A program made the translations under genes and the position numbers. Source: Antedon bifida (Eukaryota > Echinodermata > Crinoidea > Comatulida > Antedonidae). From it: a stretch of DNA of 64,000 nucleotides. The DNA is taken from the NCBI GenBank assembly GCA_963402885.1, contig OY727103.1, positions 16,766,085-16,830,084 on the forward strand, written 5' to 3'. This document shows, one piece after another, positions 12,071-24,593 of the stretch (positions are counted from its first letter, which is position 1; each line of letters begins with the position of its first letter). The notes below the pieces were generated by a model. It made no database searches and was not told the origin of the DNA. It saw only the letters and a list, made by a program, of their open reading frames with translations.

Positions 12071-14191
12071 CCACTCAACTACACAGTGAATATGTCCCCA
12101 AGTCATGTCCACCACAACCACCAAGCAGCAAGAATGCTCCAAGACATCTAGAAAGTCAAAGACACCAGTTTCAATCGCAAACGATTAAAGTTCAATGTAA
12201 ACTACAGAAAGACCATTTAACACAAGTGAGAACCCAATACTCCATTGCAGGGACGCTGACACATGAGGGAATCGCCCTGGGCATCCCAGACGTTCTCAGG
12301 AGTGGAGTTATATGTAATTGTGATCATAGGAATTAATAGTTGAATATATATTTATATTAAAATTTAGATATTAAAAATTATACTGTATTTAACAAACATT
12401 AATAATAAAATAATAATATATAAAACAAATGATTTTTAATAGAATTTGATATTTATGTAGTTTTGATATCCATTCAACTATATCATTAGCCAAAAGGTTA
12501 CATTTTACATTAATATTTACAGTTAAAAAAAGGTAAAAGGCTCTAAGACTAAATTCCCAAAACATCAAATTAGACGCATTTATGTTGAACGAAGCTTGTC
12601 ATAGCTTCGCACGACACAAACGCAACCAATCTTTTGTTGTGGAAAATAAAGCCAAACTGGTCTCAGAAAATTAGATGTCAATAATTTGGATACCTATATT
12701 AAGCTCAAGAAAACAAATTGTGCAGTACATAATTTGGATTATATAATTTAATAAGGTTGACTCTCTGGTAATACCAAACCCAACGACTTCGTTTTCAGGA
12801 CAGCACAGTGTAATTGTTATACTGCCCGACTCATTTACCCTTCAGATACGGTACCAACTATTCCTATCTTAAATTAAGAGAAGCCATTATTTATTTTAGT
12901 GTAAGTTTGTTTAGTTATTTTTAAAATGTTTAATGTTTATAGTAACCAACTGTGTTTATGTTGTGTTCACTGTGTGTGACTACTATATGTAAACTCAACC
13001 AAAACAAACTATTAAGTTACAATTTTAACTGCAATTAATTCAATTATATACCTCAAGTTGTACACAACTATGTAAGTTTAAATGATTAAATTATTTTAAT
13101 TAAATTAGTAAAATAGCTTTATATTTATGGTTAACAAAGACACTTACTTTTAAGTGGAATGTAAATAAAATTGTGTATACTTGATTGTACACATCTATAT
13201 TATTAAATTGTATTTTTATTATTAATAATTAAGTAAAATGACTAGTGTTACATTTACATAAACAAAATTATATAATCTATGAATTATGACCAATCTGGAA
13301 TTACCTAACTTGTAAAATATACTTAACTTATTTATTAGAATAAACCTAAAGTTAATATTATTTATATTTTACCTTTTTATTACGATATTTAATTAATTAA
13401 GTTATAGTACACAAAGAGGATTAAATTATGAGTATGCCCATACCAGGTTAATGGCAGCCATACACAATATCACTGCCTATAACTGTGATTAATGTTCCAG
13501 TAAATGGAACTTTAAATAATAATAATTATAAATATCAAATATATTAGAATGCTCCTATTTAAATACCTAACATTAAAAATACATCTAAATTTATATATTA
13601 AATTGAACTATTAAAACATTTAGTCTGTTTAAATTGCCAATTAAATTGGATATAAATTACATTTACCCAGTTAAAGTTTATATTAGTCTGCCTATTGCAT
13701 ATCAACTGGCTTATCCTAATTAAAACTTATTAAAATTAAAGGACAGCAAAGTGTGTATTTAATTTATTTCTAAATATTAATTAAATATAATAGCTTTTTA
13801 AAACAACTACTTCTAGCTAGTGCTACAGTTATTTATTATTATTGTTTGTTTTGGTAGAAAATACATTTGAATGATGAATGATGCTTTACAAAATACTGAA
13901 TAATTATTTATATTTTAATGTTTAATTACATTAATGACTTCTCATTGAATTTGTGTGGACCAAAAGAAATTAAGTTATTCATTTATGCAGACTTTAATTT
14001 ATATATTAATGTTATGAAATTGTTTCTTTAAAATTATATTTGCAACAAAAAAAAAATTAATTTAACAATACTTAATTGTTGGAATAGAAATTTCCAGGAG
14101 TAAATTGTCAGAAAATCTACTAGACAAATTAAAGTTAAGAACTTAAATTCAGGCAATAGTTTTAGTTTAATTTATTAAAAAGAGAAAAACT
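12071..14191. other. AT-rich non-coding stretch
   Basis: Very AT-rich, mostly TTAAATTA-type words, with no open frame of note. A small palindrome-like GAAGCTTGTCATAGCTTC occurs at about 12592-12609. Nothing else recognised. Confidence 0.5.
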
Positions 14192-15790
14192 TAAATTGCC
14201 TCTTACAGGCAGCAGTCTTAAATTCACCACTCACTGGTGACTAAGTTTTCAATTTCCCCTTATAGGCAGCTAAGTTTTAAACTGCCCATTACAGGCAGCT
14301 AAGTTTTAAACTGCCCATTACAGGCAGCTAAGTTTTAAATTGCCCCTTACAGGCAGCTAAGTTTTAAATTTCCTTTTACAGGTAGCTAAGTTTAAATTGC
14401 CCCTTACAGGCAGCTAAGTTTTAAATTTCCACTTACAGGTAGCTAAGTTTTAAATTACCCCTTACAGGCAGCTAAGTTTTAAACTGCCCCTTACAGGTAG
14501 CTAAGTTTTAAATTGCCTCTTACAGGTAGCTAAGTTTTAAATTGCCTCTTACAGGCAGCTAAGTTTTAAATTGCCTCTTACAGGCAGCTAAGTTTTAAAC
14601 TGCCCCTTACAGGCAGCTAAGTTTTAAACTGCCCCTTACAGGCAGCCAAGTTTTAAATTTCCCCTTACAGGCAGCTAAGTATTAAACTTCCCCTTACAAG
14701 TAGCTATGTTTTAAACTGCCCCTTACAGGCAGCTAAGTTTTAAATTTCCCCTTACAGGCAGCTAAGTTTTAAATTTCCCCTTACAGGCAGCTAAGTTTTA
14801 AATTTCCCCTTACAGGTAGCTATGTTTTAAATTTCCCCTTACAGGTAGCTATGTTTTAAATTTCCCCTTACAGGTAGCTATGTTTTAAATTTCCCCTTAC
14901 AGGTAGCTATGTTTTAAATTTCCCCTTACAAGTTACAGGCAGCTAAGTTTTAAACTGCCTCTTACAGGCAGCTAAGTTTTAAATTGCCTCTTACAGGCAG
15001 CTAAGTTTTAAACTGCCCCTTACAAGCAGCTAAGTTTTAAACTGCCCCTTACAGGCAGCCAAGTTTTAAATTTCCCCTTACAGGCAGCTAAGTATTAAAC
15101 TTCCCCTTACAAGTAGCTATGTTTTAAACTGCCCCTTACAGGCAGCTAAGTTTTAAATTTCCCCTTACAGGCAGCTAAGTTTTAAATTTCCCCTTACAGG
15201 CAGCTAAGTTTTAAATTTCCCCTTACAGGTAGCTATGTTTTAAATTTCCCCTTACAGGTAGCTATGTTTTAAATTTCCCCTTACAGGTAGCTATGTTTTA
15301 AATTTCCCCTTACAGGTAGCTATGTTTTAAATTTCCCCTTACAGGCAGCTAAGTTTTAAATTGCCCCTTACAGGCAGCTAAGTTTTAAATTGCCTCTTAC
15401 AGGTAGCTAAGTTTTAAATTTCCCCTTACAGGTAGCTGTTTTAAATTTCCCCTTACAGGCAGCTAAGTTTTAAATTTCCCCTTACAGGCAGCTAAGTTTT
15501 AAATTTCCCCTTACAGGCAGCTAAGTTTTAAATTGCCCCTTACAGGCAGCTATGTTTTAAATTTCCCCTTACAGGCAGCTAAGTTTTAAATTGCCCCTTA
15601 CAAGCAGCTAAGTTTAAAATTGCCCCTTACATGCAGCTAAATTTTAAGTTACCCCTTACAGGCAGCTAAGTTTTAAATTTCCCCTTACAAGCAGCTAAGT
15701 TTTAAATTGCCCCTTACAGGCAGCTAAGTTTTAAATTGCCCCTTACAGGCAGCTAAGTTTTAAATTGCCCCTTACAGGCATCTAAGTTTT
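14192..15790. repeat. 29-bp minisatellite, about 55 units
   Basis: Uninterrupted array. The typical unit starts GCAGCTAAGTTTTAAA, continues with TTGCC or TTTCC, and closes CCCTTACAG; a few units are a base or two shorter. Variants include GTAGCTATG, GCAGCCAAG and GTATTAAAC. The order of variants shows an internal duplication of about 413 bp: the GCAGCCAAG-GTATTAAAC series at 14641 recurs at 15055. Many units can pair GGCAG with CTGCC, and each carries a pyrimidine tract plus CAG that resembles a 3' splice site on the + strand. Confidence 0.97.
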
Positions 15791-16449
15791 ATCGATCAGA
15801 AATTTCAATTCTTACATTATACTAAAACAGTATATAAACACTTTTACTTCTAATTTATATTTAATATTTTTGTTGCAAATATAAAAAGTGTAAAATATAA
15901 ATTGTAATGTGTAAAAATGTGAATTACTGGTATGAACTTTAAATTTAAAGACAAAAATATAGCTAAATTATGTGATTGTATTTAATTAAATTGGTACCAT
16001 ATCTTTGAGATAAATATATCAAGCACACTTTGAGAATAGTATCGTATAACTTCCTGCCTGCTTACTTAGCCAGATCGAATAGGAATGTATCACACAGAGT
16101 TTGTCTAACCACTAAAAGTTCAAAAATATTTTTTTTGTACATGCACGCAATGTCTTTTGAGTTATTAAATTATTTAAATTGGAAACAGAACCATAAAACA
16201 TACTGAAACCAGTTTATTAAGTTATTTAACTCCCGAGTTGTCTAGTTTCAAACCCATACACTGATGATGGTGCCACCGCCACAATGCCAACACCACAAAG
16301 GACTGTAAAGGACTCTCACAAGCATTTGGTCAAAATGTAGATTACATAGAACATGAAACATGTATCAAAAACCTCCATAGAAAATCTCAAAACAAACTCA
16401 CCTATTAGCAGGAGCAATGAACACGACCCAAGAAGCATCCACCGTGTAG
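15791..16449. other. AT-rich flank of the minisatellite
   Basis: No coding or RNA gene recognised. A weak + frame at 16353-16583 runs through the inverted repeat listed next and is probably accidental. Confidence 0.4.
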
Positions 16450-16513
16450 CCAAGCAGGCCGGTACCTATCGGTGTGGTTGGAGCACACAGGGGGTGTGCA
16501 GAGGAGTGCTTTT
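16450..16513 (-). repeat. Right member of a distant inverted repeat
   Basis: Reverse-complement partner of 12015-12070. Shared blocks are GGTGTGGTTGGAGCACA against GGTGTAGTGGGCACATA, AGGGGGTGT, and GCAGAGGAGTGCTTTTTTTT. Confidence 0.6.
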
Positions 16514-17388
16514 TTTTAAACAATGTTTAGAGTTTGGAAAAAACCTGAAACTAAATACATTAAACTATAAATATATAATATAAAATTACACAGTGAAGTG
16601 GAATCTAATTTTATAGAATTATGAGGATATCCAACCTAAATCAAGTAAAATTATGTTTGAAATTTTAAGTGCGATTAGAAACAAAATTTGCTCTAAAAAA
16701 AAGTTTTAAAGTTAAAAAAAAAACCCGAAAACAAATGCCAAAATAATGTGGAGTTTCCAAAACAATTTACGTTTTCAATTCATATTTAGTTTTTAAATGT
16801 ATAAACCAGATTATAAAAAGGATACAAAATATAAAGAAATGGTAAAGATTATTGGAAACTAAATTGCAAATTTAGATAAGTTTTCATTTATAATTTTCAG
16901 AAATCACAATTTAGTGAATTTATTTTAAATTTTAAAAAATAGCCAAATATTTTGGATGTTGATTCCACTTCACTTAACAATTAAAATATAAAAATAGCAA
17001 TGAAATATAAATGTTTGTTGATCTTGAAATTGCTGGCTGATCCAAGTCTCTAATTGAAATGCTCCTCGACAAGTCTTCTTTGATTGGTAGACGTGCGTAC
17101 CTAAAAAGATACAATACACAATAGTAATCAGTTATCTAATAGTTTGGTTGTTCTTAAAAGCATTTCTTGGATCCATTTATGCTACCCTGTCTGAATGAGT
17201 ATCAAACAGGAGTGTCTACCTTGCTTGGTTAATCAAGCTTGGTTATAGTATATTAGTTTAGTTTTTACAGATACTACTTAGGGTAACATAATCATCTGCC
17301 TTTACTTTGCATAAACATAAACATGATTCTAGTCGCACATTCACAAATTAATGAAGATTGACCATTGCATACATACCATTTAAACATC

Positions 17389-17461
17389 TGTATGCAGCTC
17401 TCTGTTCAACATCATCAGTATGTGTTATACCCTTCCATTGGTTCTTGTCAATTCCAAGTGA
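17389..17461 (-). CDS. Possible orphan coding exon
   Basis: Read on the minus strand, an open frame (GIDKNQWKGITHTDDVEQ, then RAAYRCLNG) ends at a plausible donor, G|GTATGT. Its codon content is less AT-rich than the surroundings. A possible downstream acceptor (TTTTTAG before 17100) leads into another short open frame. The upstream side has a stop without a good acceptor, and I recognise no family, so this may be chance or a relic. Confidence 0.2.
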
Positions 17462-18033
17462 TCAACAAACATTGTTAAAAACAATGTTATACCTACTTAA
17501 TTAACATAGATGCTGGAACCACTCTACCCCCCTCCCCCACCATGACTACAACCCCCTCATTTTATATAAGTTACCGTACTGACTCTCATTACGCAGAACT
17601 TGTACAGCGCTTGCGACAATTTTAAAGAAAACTTTTAGGAATAGATGTTATGTATCGGAGAACGACACATAATTAAGATTATAGTAAATTTTTTGTGAGG
17701 AACCCCATGGGCAAAAATCAGTTAAAACAAAAAGCTACCAAAAAACGCAATTCAAATTGGGAATTTTTCAAATGCGACGTTTCCAAGAGCACTTACGAAA
17801 ACAAGGCAGTTACTAAAACATTAATCCAATGTGCGAACCATTCGCTCAAACGGCAGCTTATTCAAGCCAGTACGGTACCTGTAAAAGTTGTACAAAGAAA
17901 GAAAATAAACTCATCAGCAAAAACAAATAACTAATTAAATCAATTTCGAGTCAAATTTGTAAAAGTAAAATTATCTAATAAAATGTTTTTAATTAATAAA
18001 TTAAATAATAATTTAAATTCAACTGATTTTTTT

Positions 18034-19215
18034 GATACCATGAAAAACCGAACAAAATAGAGAAAATTGTAATAATAATGGTATCAGAGATTATCCTGGA
18101 CACCCACAGAAGTGCATACATCCTGAGGGGTACATTTTTAAAAGTATAAATGGCCTTTTATTTCATTAAAAAAAATAATCCACAAATTATTATACAATTA
18201 CAGTTATTTTGTTCATTGCTAATGAGTGTACACAATTTGAACTCTAAACATTGTCACACCAGAAGGACCAAAGCAAGAGTAAACAGAACCCCATTAGCAA
18301 ACATAATTTATCTATTATTTTTTCTATAGTTTTAGTATAGATGATACAATGTATAACAAAAATAGGAAAAATTTAAAATAAAACAATCATAGTATCATGG
18401 CTTCTATTTTATACAATAATTTTGATACATACTGTGTACACACAGTATATACTTTGCAATAAATTAATTTTTACGATACCATTCGGAACGAAATAGATAA
18501 AACATAAATGGTATCTGGGATTACCCTCAAAAGTCTCAGAAGTGAAAACATTCTGAGAGAATTTAAAGCTGAATTTGAGGTTATATTTTATGAAATTTAA
18601 GCAAATAAATTGGCAAAAATAAAAGAAAACACCCAAATTCTATTTTGATCATTGCTAATGAGGGGTTCTGAATTACAATTGCACCCAAGAGAGAAAAAAA
18701 GAACCTCATCAGCAAAAACAAATCTTTACATTTAAATAAATTTGTTAGCAATTTTAAATTTCAATTAATTTAATACCATGTAAAACCAAAAATAGAGAAA
18801 AATGTAAAATAAAAATAATCATGGTATCAGGGATTACACTTGACATTCCGAGACAAGTGAATCCTAACAAATTTTTAATTTATTTTAATACCATGAAAAC
18901 CAAAAAATAGAGCCAAATGTAAAATAATAACAATCATGGTATCAGGCATTACACTTGACATTCCGAGACAAGTGAACCCTTATAAAATTAATGTAAAATT
19001 AGTTTGTTTTTTTAGGAAATTTGAAAATAAATTTTGTTTTTCAAGAAAAAGAATAAATTTGTTTCCGCAATTATTTTATATAATACCATGTCAAAGAAAA
19101 ATAGAGAAATTTAAAAAAACAATCATGGTATCAAGGACCCTCTAGAGTGGGTGATTTTTATTTGTAAAAATTTGATACCTATTTTAAAATTACACTTATT
19201 TGTTCATTGCTAATG
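18034..19215. repeat. Array of ATACCAT/ATGGTAT hairpin units
   Basis: Five diverged units, each with a left arm ATACCAT(G) and a right arm (C)ATGGTATC separated by 25-45 AT-rich bases: arms near 18034/18079, 18475/18508, 18773/18820, 18888/18935 and 19083/19122. Units 3 and 4 share the right flank ATTACACTTGACATTCCGAG. Between units lies a second inverted pair, TTGCTAATGAGG against CCTCATCAGCAA. The arrangement looks like a family of short foldback elements or structured repeats. No protein frame. Confidence 0.7.
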
Positions 19216-20819
19216 AGGCTTTGTGATAATTTATTTCAATTATTGTCTATTTTATTTATAATTTATGATGGCTTAAGAAAATAAATACAAAAATAACAAG
19301 ATAAAGCTGTTCATCTCCAATCCTGCGTCAAGCTGAAAAAAAATAAGAAAATATTTTATTAAGGTTACTCTTTATTGAAATATAAATGACATTAATAAAT
19401 GTCCTCAACTAAAATTTATTTTTTAAAAATACTCTTTCCTACCATATACACACTTGAACTACCATACCGTATATTCTTTGGTATAACCCCAACCCCCTTA
19501 GAACACGAAATTTGGCGAACTTCTGGGGGGTGGGACTATACCCAGGGCTCTGGTTCAGAAAAGAAATTATTTTTGTAAAACAAACTGGCTAGAGAGAGGT
19601 CTACAACCAGACCAAAAGTCTATAGTGGGACTATACCCAGGGATATGCCTATGAAATAAGTAGACTCAAAGTGGGATTATACTGTAACCAAGGATATACG
19701 GTACTATAAAAAATTGTGCAAAATTCTGTTGACTATTCCAAGAGAAATTAATGGTTTTTCATCATGATTTCATTTTTAATTTGTATATATTTAACCAAAT
19801 GTTATATTTGAAATTTATGTTTATAACCGACTTCTATACCTGTATTTCCAGCAGATGAAACTTGAGTAGCATCTAGTAGTAGTCTAGTCATGATTGAACA
19901 TCTTCTTATCTTCACCAACTCATGTTAAGTTACAACTACAGTATTGATGTTTCTCTATATAAAATAAAATCATGATAAATAGGTAGAATCGCCCTCAATA
20001 TCAAGCATGTCTTGGGGCACTGTCGAGGCGGCACCAAACAACATTGTAACACAAATGGTACCTAGGAGGAGCCCAAGATGTTTGGGCCTTTTTTAGTGGT
20101 GTTGTGCCTAGGCTTACATGTTGAAACTGATGGGCTAGCTGACGTAAATTTACTTCAGCATCAAGAACAGTTTGTGGATGCAATCTCGCTCACGAACCGA
20201 TCGACTAACCACTCGCAATCGGTCAGACATATGAACAAGGCTATTTTTAAGCATCAAATCAATTTGTCCACAAAGTTCGGTCATGAAAAAAAACTCACCA
20301 TTGTTTATATTGCCATCAATCATCTACTTGCAGTGAAGACTTCTATTAAGCCAGCCTGACAGCAGACAATGCTGCATTTACCATCACCTCAACCTAGTGT
20401 GCTCACATCCCACACTGCTTCCCAGTTAGACCGTTAAGAAAGACCATCTAAAAATCTTCTAATAAACTCCTGCTGTGAATGATCACAAAAATAAGATAAT
20501 AATTTATAGACATTTAATGAACATTTAACAGGGGCAAAATGAACAATATTTTTCACTTGCCAATATTTTTATTGGTAGGCACTTGCTGTATGGTGGCAAT
20601 TAAACAGTTATTTATAATATTGTTTGCAAATTAGAAATATTATTTATAATACTAAAACACTAGTAAAAAATATTAACATTGTGAGCAAAAAGATACCAAG
20701 AAGTTCAAAAAGTTTTCAGATGAATAAAAGATTTTGCCACTACAATCGAACTAAAATGTGTTTACTGGCCATGCCTAGGGAGTGCATGTGTGGTGCCAAT
20801 TTGTATCCTGCTACAATTC
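19216..20819. other. Non-coding, weak exon-like signals only
   Basis: No recognised gene. A minus-strand stretch at 20301-20350 is bounded by AATAG| and ATG|GTGAGT, which looks like a tiny exon, but it gives no recognisable protein. Overlapping frames on both strands at 20001-20359 show no domain. Confidence 0.3.
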
Positions 20820-21052
20820 ACTAGACTTACCAATAATTTTCATCATAGCTTAGGCCTACTGCATTTTGCCATCATGTCCATTTTGGCAGTGTGTGCTGGT
20901 GTTCCAAACCACGTCTTTTCTTAGCTAGGTTAGCCCAAGTCAAGAAAAACACTGTAAAAAAAAAACAATAGTTCATATATTAATGCAATATAATACGTCA
21001 ATAAAAAAAATAGTAAAATAAGAAATAATCGGAAGTCCACATGTGAGAAAAA
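20820..21052 (-). repeat. Duplicated module with splice-donor signal, copy 1
   Basis: Related to 24594-24850. Both begin (+ strand) CTAGACTTACCAAT, which on the minus strand is ATTG|GTAAG, a good donor. Both later contain GCCATCATGTCCA-like and TTAATGCAATATA words and end near an AATCGG..GTCCACA motif. It could be a duplicated 5' exon plus promoter of non-coding transcripts, or an old segmental copy. Confidence 0.45.
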
Positions 21053-22118
21053 GTATTGCAGGCAACACAACCTCCTCCCAACAACCTAAACAATTACAAA
21101 CAACAATGGATGTTCTCTTGCCGAGAATTGGTTAAGAGAAAAGGCTATATCAGACAATCAGAACAATAAATGTTATCATCGTCTCAATTGTTCAACGTGT
21201 TGGCCCAATCCTCTTGTGTGTTGGAACCATAATTGGACCATCCTATGTGTAAGCCCAGATCATCTCATGCGATCGGAAACGTATTGGTCCCAGTAGCGAA
21301 ATGGCTATGAGTGCTCAATGGCTAAACTCAGTGGCCACACAGGAGTGCTCAAGGGGCCTTTTTCTCCTGCTTTTACCCCCGATTGGTCCTGATCATCCTA
21401 TTTTTAAAAGTAATTTGCCTTTGGAATAATAATAATTAGTAATAGTACAGTTTTTTAAAAACCTCTGTAGGCCTAATAATTGGTTCTTGTCAAGTACTAT
21501 GCCCTATATTTTATATTAGGCATATTTTATATAATCTTTGTATTCAATTTATTCAACTGGCGAAACATTGCTGTCGAGACATCCAAATTACTGTTATTTT
21601 TTTGCCTTTTTTAAAAGTGTTTATCCTATACATACTGTAGACTATTTTTGGGTACAGCTTATGAAGAAACAGTAAAGATGCATCAAATTATGTGACCAAT
21701 TTATCAGCAGTAACATAGATAGTATGATGAATCTACCGTAGCCTAGTGACATGATGCGCAAGATGGATATGAGAATAATAAAGGTGGGCGATCCCAGAAG
21801 AGAGATACTGTAGGGCTACATGAAATGATAAATTACGTAAATGTTGACCTCAAACAGTGTTATGTATGTGTTTTTAAACCAATGATAATGGAAGAGCCTA
21901 AACATATTATAGATTCCACCTGTCTGCTTTCGTCGATTGTCCCGCTTTGGCGTTTAGTTCCCGCCTACCTATTTGTGAAGTACAATATATGTTTATACTG
22001 TACTATAAAATATTTTTTTAAATTTTTAAATTATTATTTCACTTAAAAAGTTTAAGGACATTTGATCGTCGAGAACTGTGTTTTGTAGGACCCTTCATGT
22101 AGGCACCTAGCTCATGGG
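21053..22118. other. Non-coding, nothing recognised
   Basis: No supported gene, RNA or clear repeat. A + frame at 21825-22046 lacks splice or domain support. Confidence 0.4.
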
Positions 22119-22256
22119 TCTAGGACAACTACCACCCGGACAATTACCCTTCTAGGACAACTACCCTCTTAAGACAAATACCCCTAGGACAACTACCCCC
22201 TAAGACAATTACCCCCTAGGAAAACTACCCTCTAGCTACCCACTAGGACAACTACA
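22119..22256 (+). repeat. GGACAACTACC tandem array
   Basis: About eight imperfect 14-18 bp units of the type TAGGACAACTACCCCC, with variants AAGACAATTACC and AGGAAAACTACC. The reverse complement of the same unit forms the array at 23502-23745. Confidence 0.9.
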
Positions 22257-23501
22257 ATTGGTGCCAATTATATTGTAAATCAAATTGTGTGTGAAGAGGG
22301 GACTACGAGGGCGGTGTACCACACTATACATTTTACAATATTTGACATGAAATTATCAAAATATTCTACCGGTCTTATATCGACGTATGTACCTAAGATT
22401 TTTAGTCTATTTTGTAATAACTGTAGCGATATTTATTAAAAAAAACTTCTGCCCGTATTCTTAAACCGAACTATAGTCATGGTTCGAAGTTCAACTTGAA
22501 AAAATCCTAGTTCAAGCTAATACTTCATATTCGATTCATAAAAGAAGTAGTCGAAGTATGCAGTTCGACTTAATGAAGTCGAGCTTTTAGTCGAGTTTCA
22601 CACGTCTGGGTAACAAAGGTTATAAATTGGCCAATAACAAGAGAGTATTGAGAGGAGGAGCAGACGAAATTTTGCGCATTGATATCACTTTTTACGCATC
22701 AGGACTATATACATAAAAAATAATTTTAATCGTTAATTATTAGAACAAGATTAGTATTAATTTACCAGTGAAGTACTTTTGATTAACTACAAACAAAACC
22801 TTCAAAATGTGTTGTGGCGTTACGGTTCTTTCATATTTTCTAGGCCTCCAACATATTATAATCGCAACGAACAACGTACTTCATAGCGTGACAAGAAAGC
22901 GCTAGGCCCCCTAAACATTCCATCGCGTGGTGAATTTCCGCATCTGCCATTGTCACTATGGCGTGACGTAGTTCAAGTTGAACTTGCGCGAAGAAAATAA
23001 TGTAATTTGTATACGGTTTTCTCAGGAGTGGGGAGATAATGTAAAAAAAAATCAATTAAAGTTCTTCTATTAAGTAGTAACAGTCAAATCATTATTCCAT
23101 AAATATTACTGGACTTGCAGTAAACGTATAATGTCATTAAACAGCATGACATAAGCTCTTACGGTAAAACATTTGTTTTGAAAAAGAAAATCGGGCCAGT
23201 TTTATTGATATTAAGGGGCTGATAGAAAATAACTTTTTTTTATATATGATTTTCGATTGACTGGTGCAGCTAGGCAAACTGTATGTTCCTAGATTTATAT
23301 ACAGCATCTTCATTTCACGCAAGAATAAAATAAGCCCACCCCTTTATTTTTCATGATTGGAGCGTTATTGATTCTCGCTTAATGTCAAATAACTGCTGAC
23401 AAATACACATATTAAAAGATTCAAAAGCTTTCATAACATCAATCTCTCTCCCTATGTTTTGAAGTTCAGTAAGTTTTACAAGATCATAATCATAACCTAA
23501 G
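22257..23501. mobile_element. Segment between the mirror arrays
   Basis: Bracketed by the two inverted GGACAACTACC arrays. The left part (22440-22610) is rich in GTTCGA, GTCGA and GTTCAACTTGAA words that partly pair with one another, reminiscent of PIF/Harbinger or foldback MITE ends, but I could not fix the termini. A minus frame at 22840-23055 includes LELRHAIVTMADAEIH but matches no family I know. Confidence 0.3.
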
Positions 23502-23745
23502 GTGTAGGTGTCTTGATATATGTGTGGTTGTTCAGAGCAGGGTGTTGTTGTTCTAGAAGGGTAGTTGTCCTAGAGGGTAGTTGTTCGGGTGGTAGTTGTC
23601 ATGATATATGTGGGGTTGTTCAGAGTGTGTTGTTGTTTCAGAGGGGTAGTTGTCCTAGGGGCCTAGCAGTTGTCCTAGGGGGATAGTTAATTGTCCTAGA
23701 GGGTAGTTGTCTTAGGGGGGTAATTGTCTATGGGGTTGTCCGGAT
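23502..23745 (-). repeat. GGACAACTACC tandem array, inverted copy
   Basis: Units read GGGTAGTTGTCCTAG on the + strand. There are at least eight, with interspersed GATATATGTG-GGTTGTTCAGAG blocks occurring twice. Orientation is opposite to 22119-22256. Confidence 0.9.
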
Positions 23746-24593
23746 ACTCTAGCTCAAGTGTCAAAATCATCTTTTTGTGAATGCAAGTACAATATAGTAT
23801 TGCAGAACTTACCCGTGCGTAAATTTACATATAGAATAACTATATAACATAATTTTTATTGAGTTTATTTTGACCCACTGTTTGTTAGGTCTGATGCATA
23901 TATATAATATATTTATATTTGGTGTCATAATCATGTGACCTAAATTCTTGTTTTATGTAACTGAAGTCATTTATAATAATATGATTGTATTTTAAAATGA
24001 TATAAAATCATACTTACCAGTGTGAAAGAAAGGAAACAGTACACAAAGTTTTTAACATATTTTTTTCTTAAGACAATTTTAAATTTCATAACATAATTAA
24101 AAAAGAGAAATAATCAATTAAAATGTTCATTGGGATACCCACTGTAGAGAATAAAGAAATGTAAAAAAAAAATAAAATTATAATATTAATTTTTATCAAC
24201 TGAAATATTTGAATGGTAAAACAATACCTAATATTATAATAAGCACTTTAAATTGATGATAAATGTAGAGCGCCACCTACAAAATAGCACGACAGAATAA
24301 CCCGATTGATATGATCAAAAGCATAGCTAGGTCTAGCAGCGTTCCATACAGAATACCGGAAGTTGATTTTATCACGACCGAAATAACACACGACCCGATA
24401 TCCTCGTAAAACAAAATGTGGGCGCGACCGTTTCTTTTCCCTTAAAATATTGCAAAAAAAAGATGTTACAAAGGTCAAAACATTTTTGCCATCAAGTACA
24501 AAATGTTGCCACTGCATTCTGACTAAAAGTTGTTTATTCTACCCAAAAGTTGTTTATTCTAGCTGTTACTTTATTTCAAATTCACTAGGCTAG

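Noticed and set aside
14192-15790. 29-bp repeats as a CRISPR array
   Set aside because: There are no unique spacers; units abut each other directly.
20078-20359. 93-residue + strand frame and overlapping minus frame
   Set aside because: Neither shows a known domain; considered as a transposase relic but no motif supports that.
24248-24517. 89-residue minus-strand frame
   Set aside because: No recognisable family, splice signals or transcription context; left out of the gene list.
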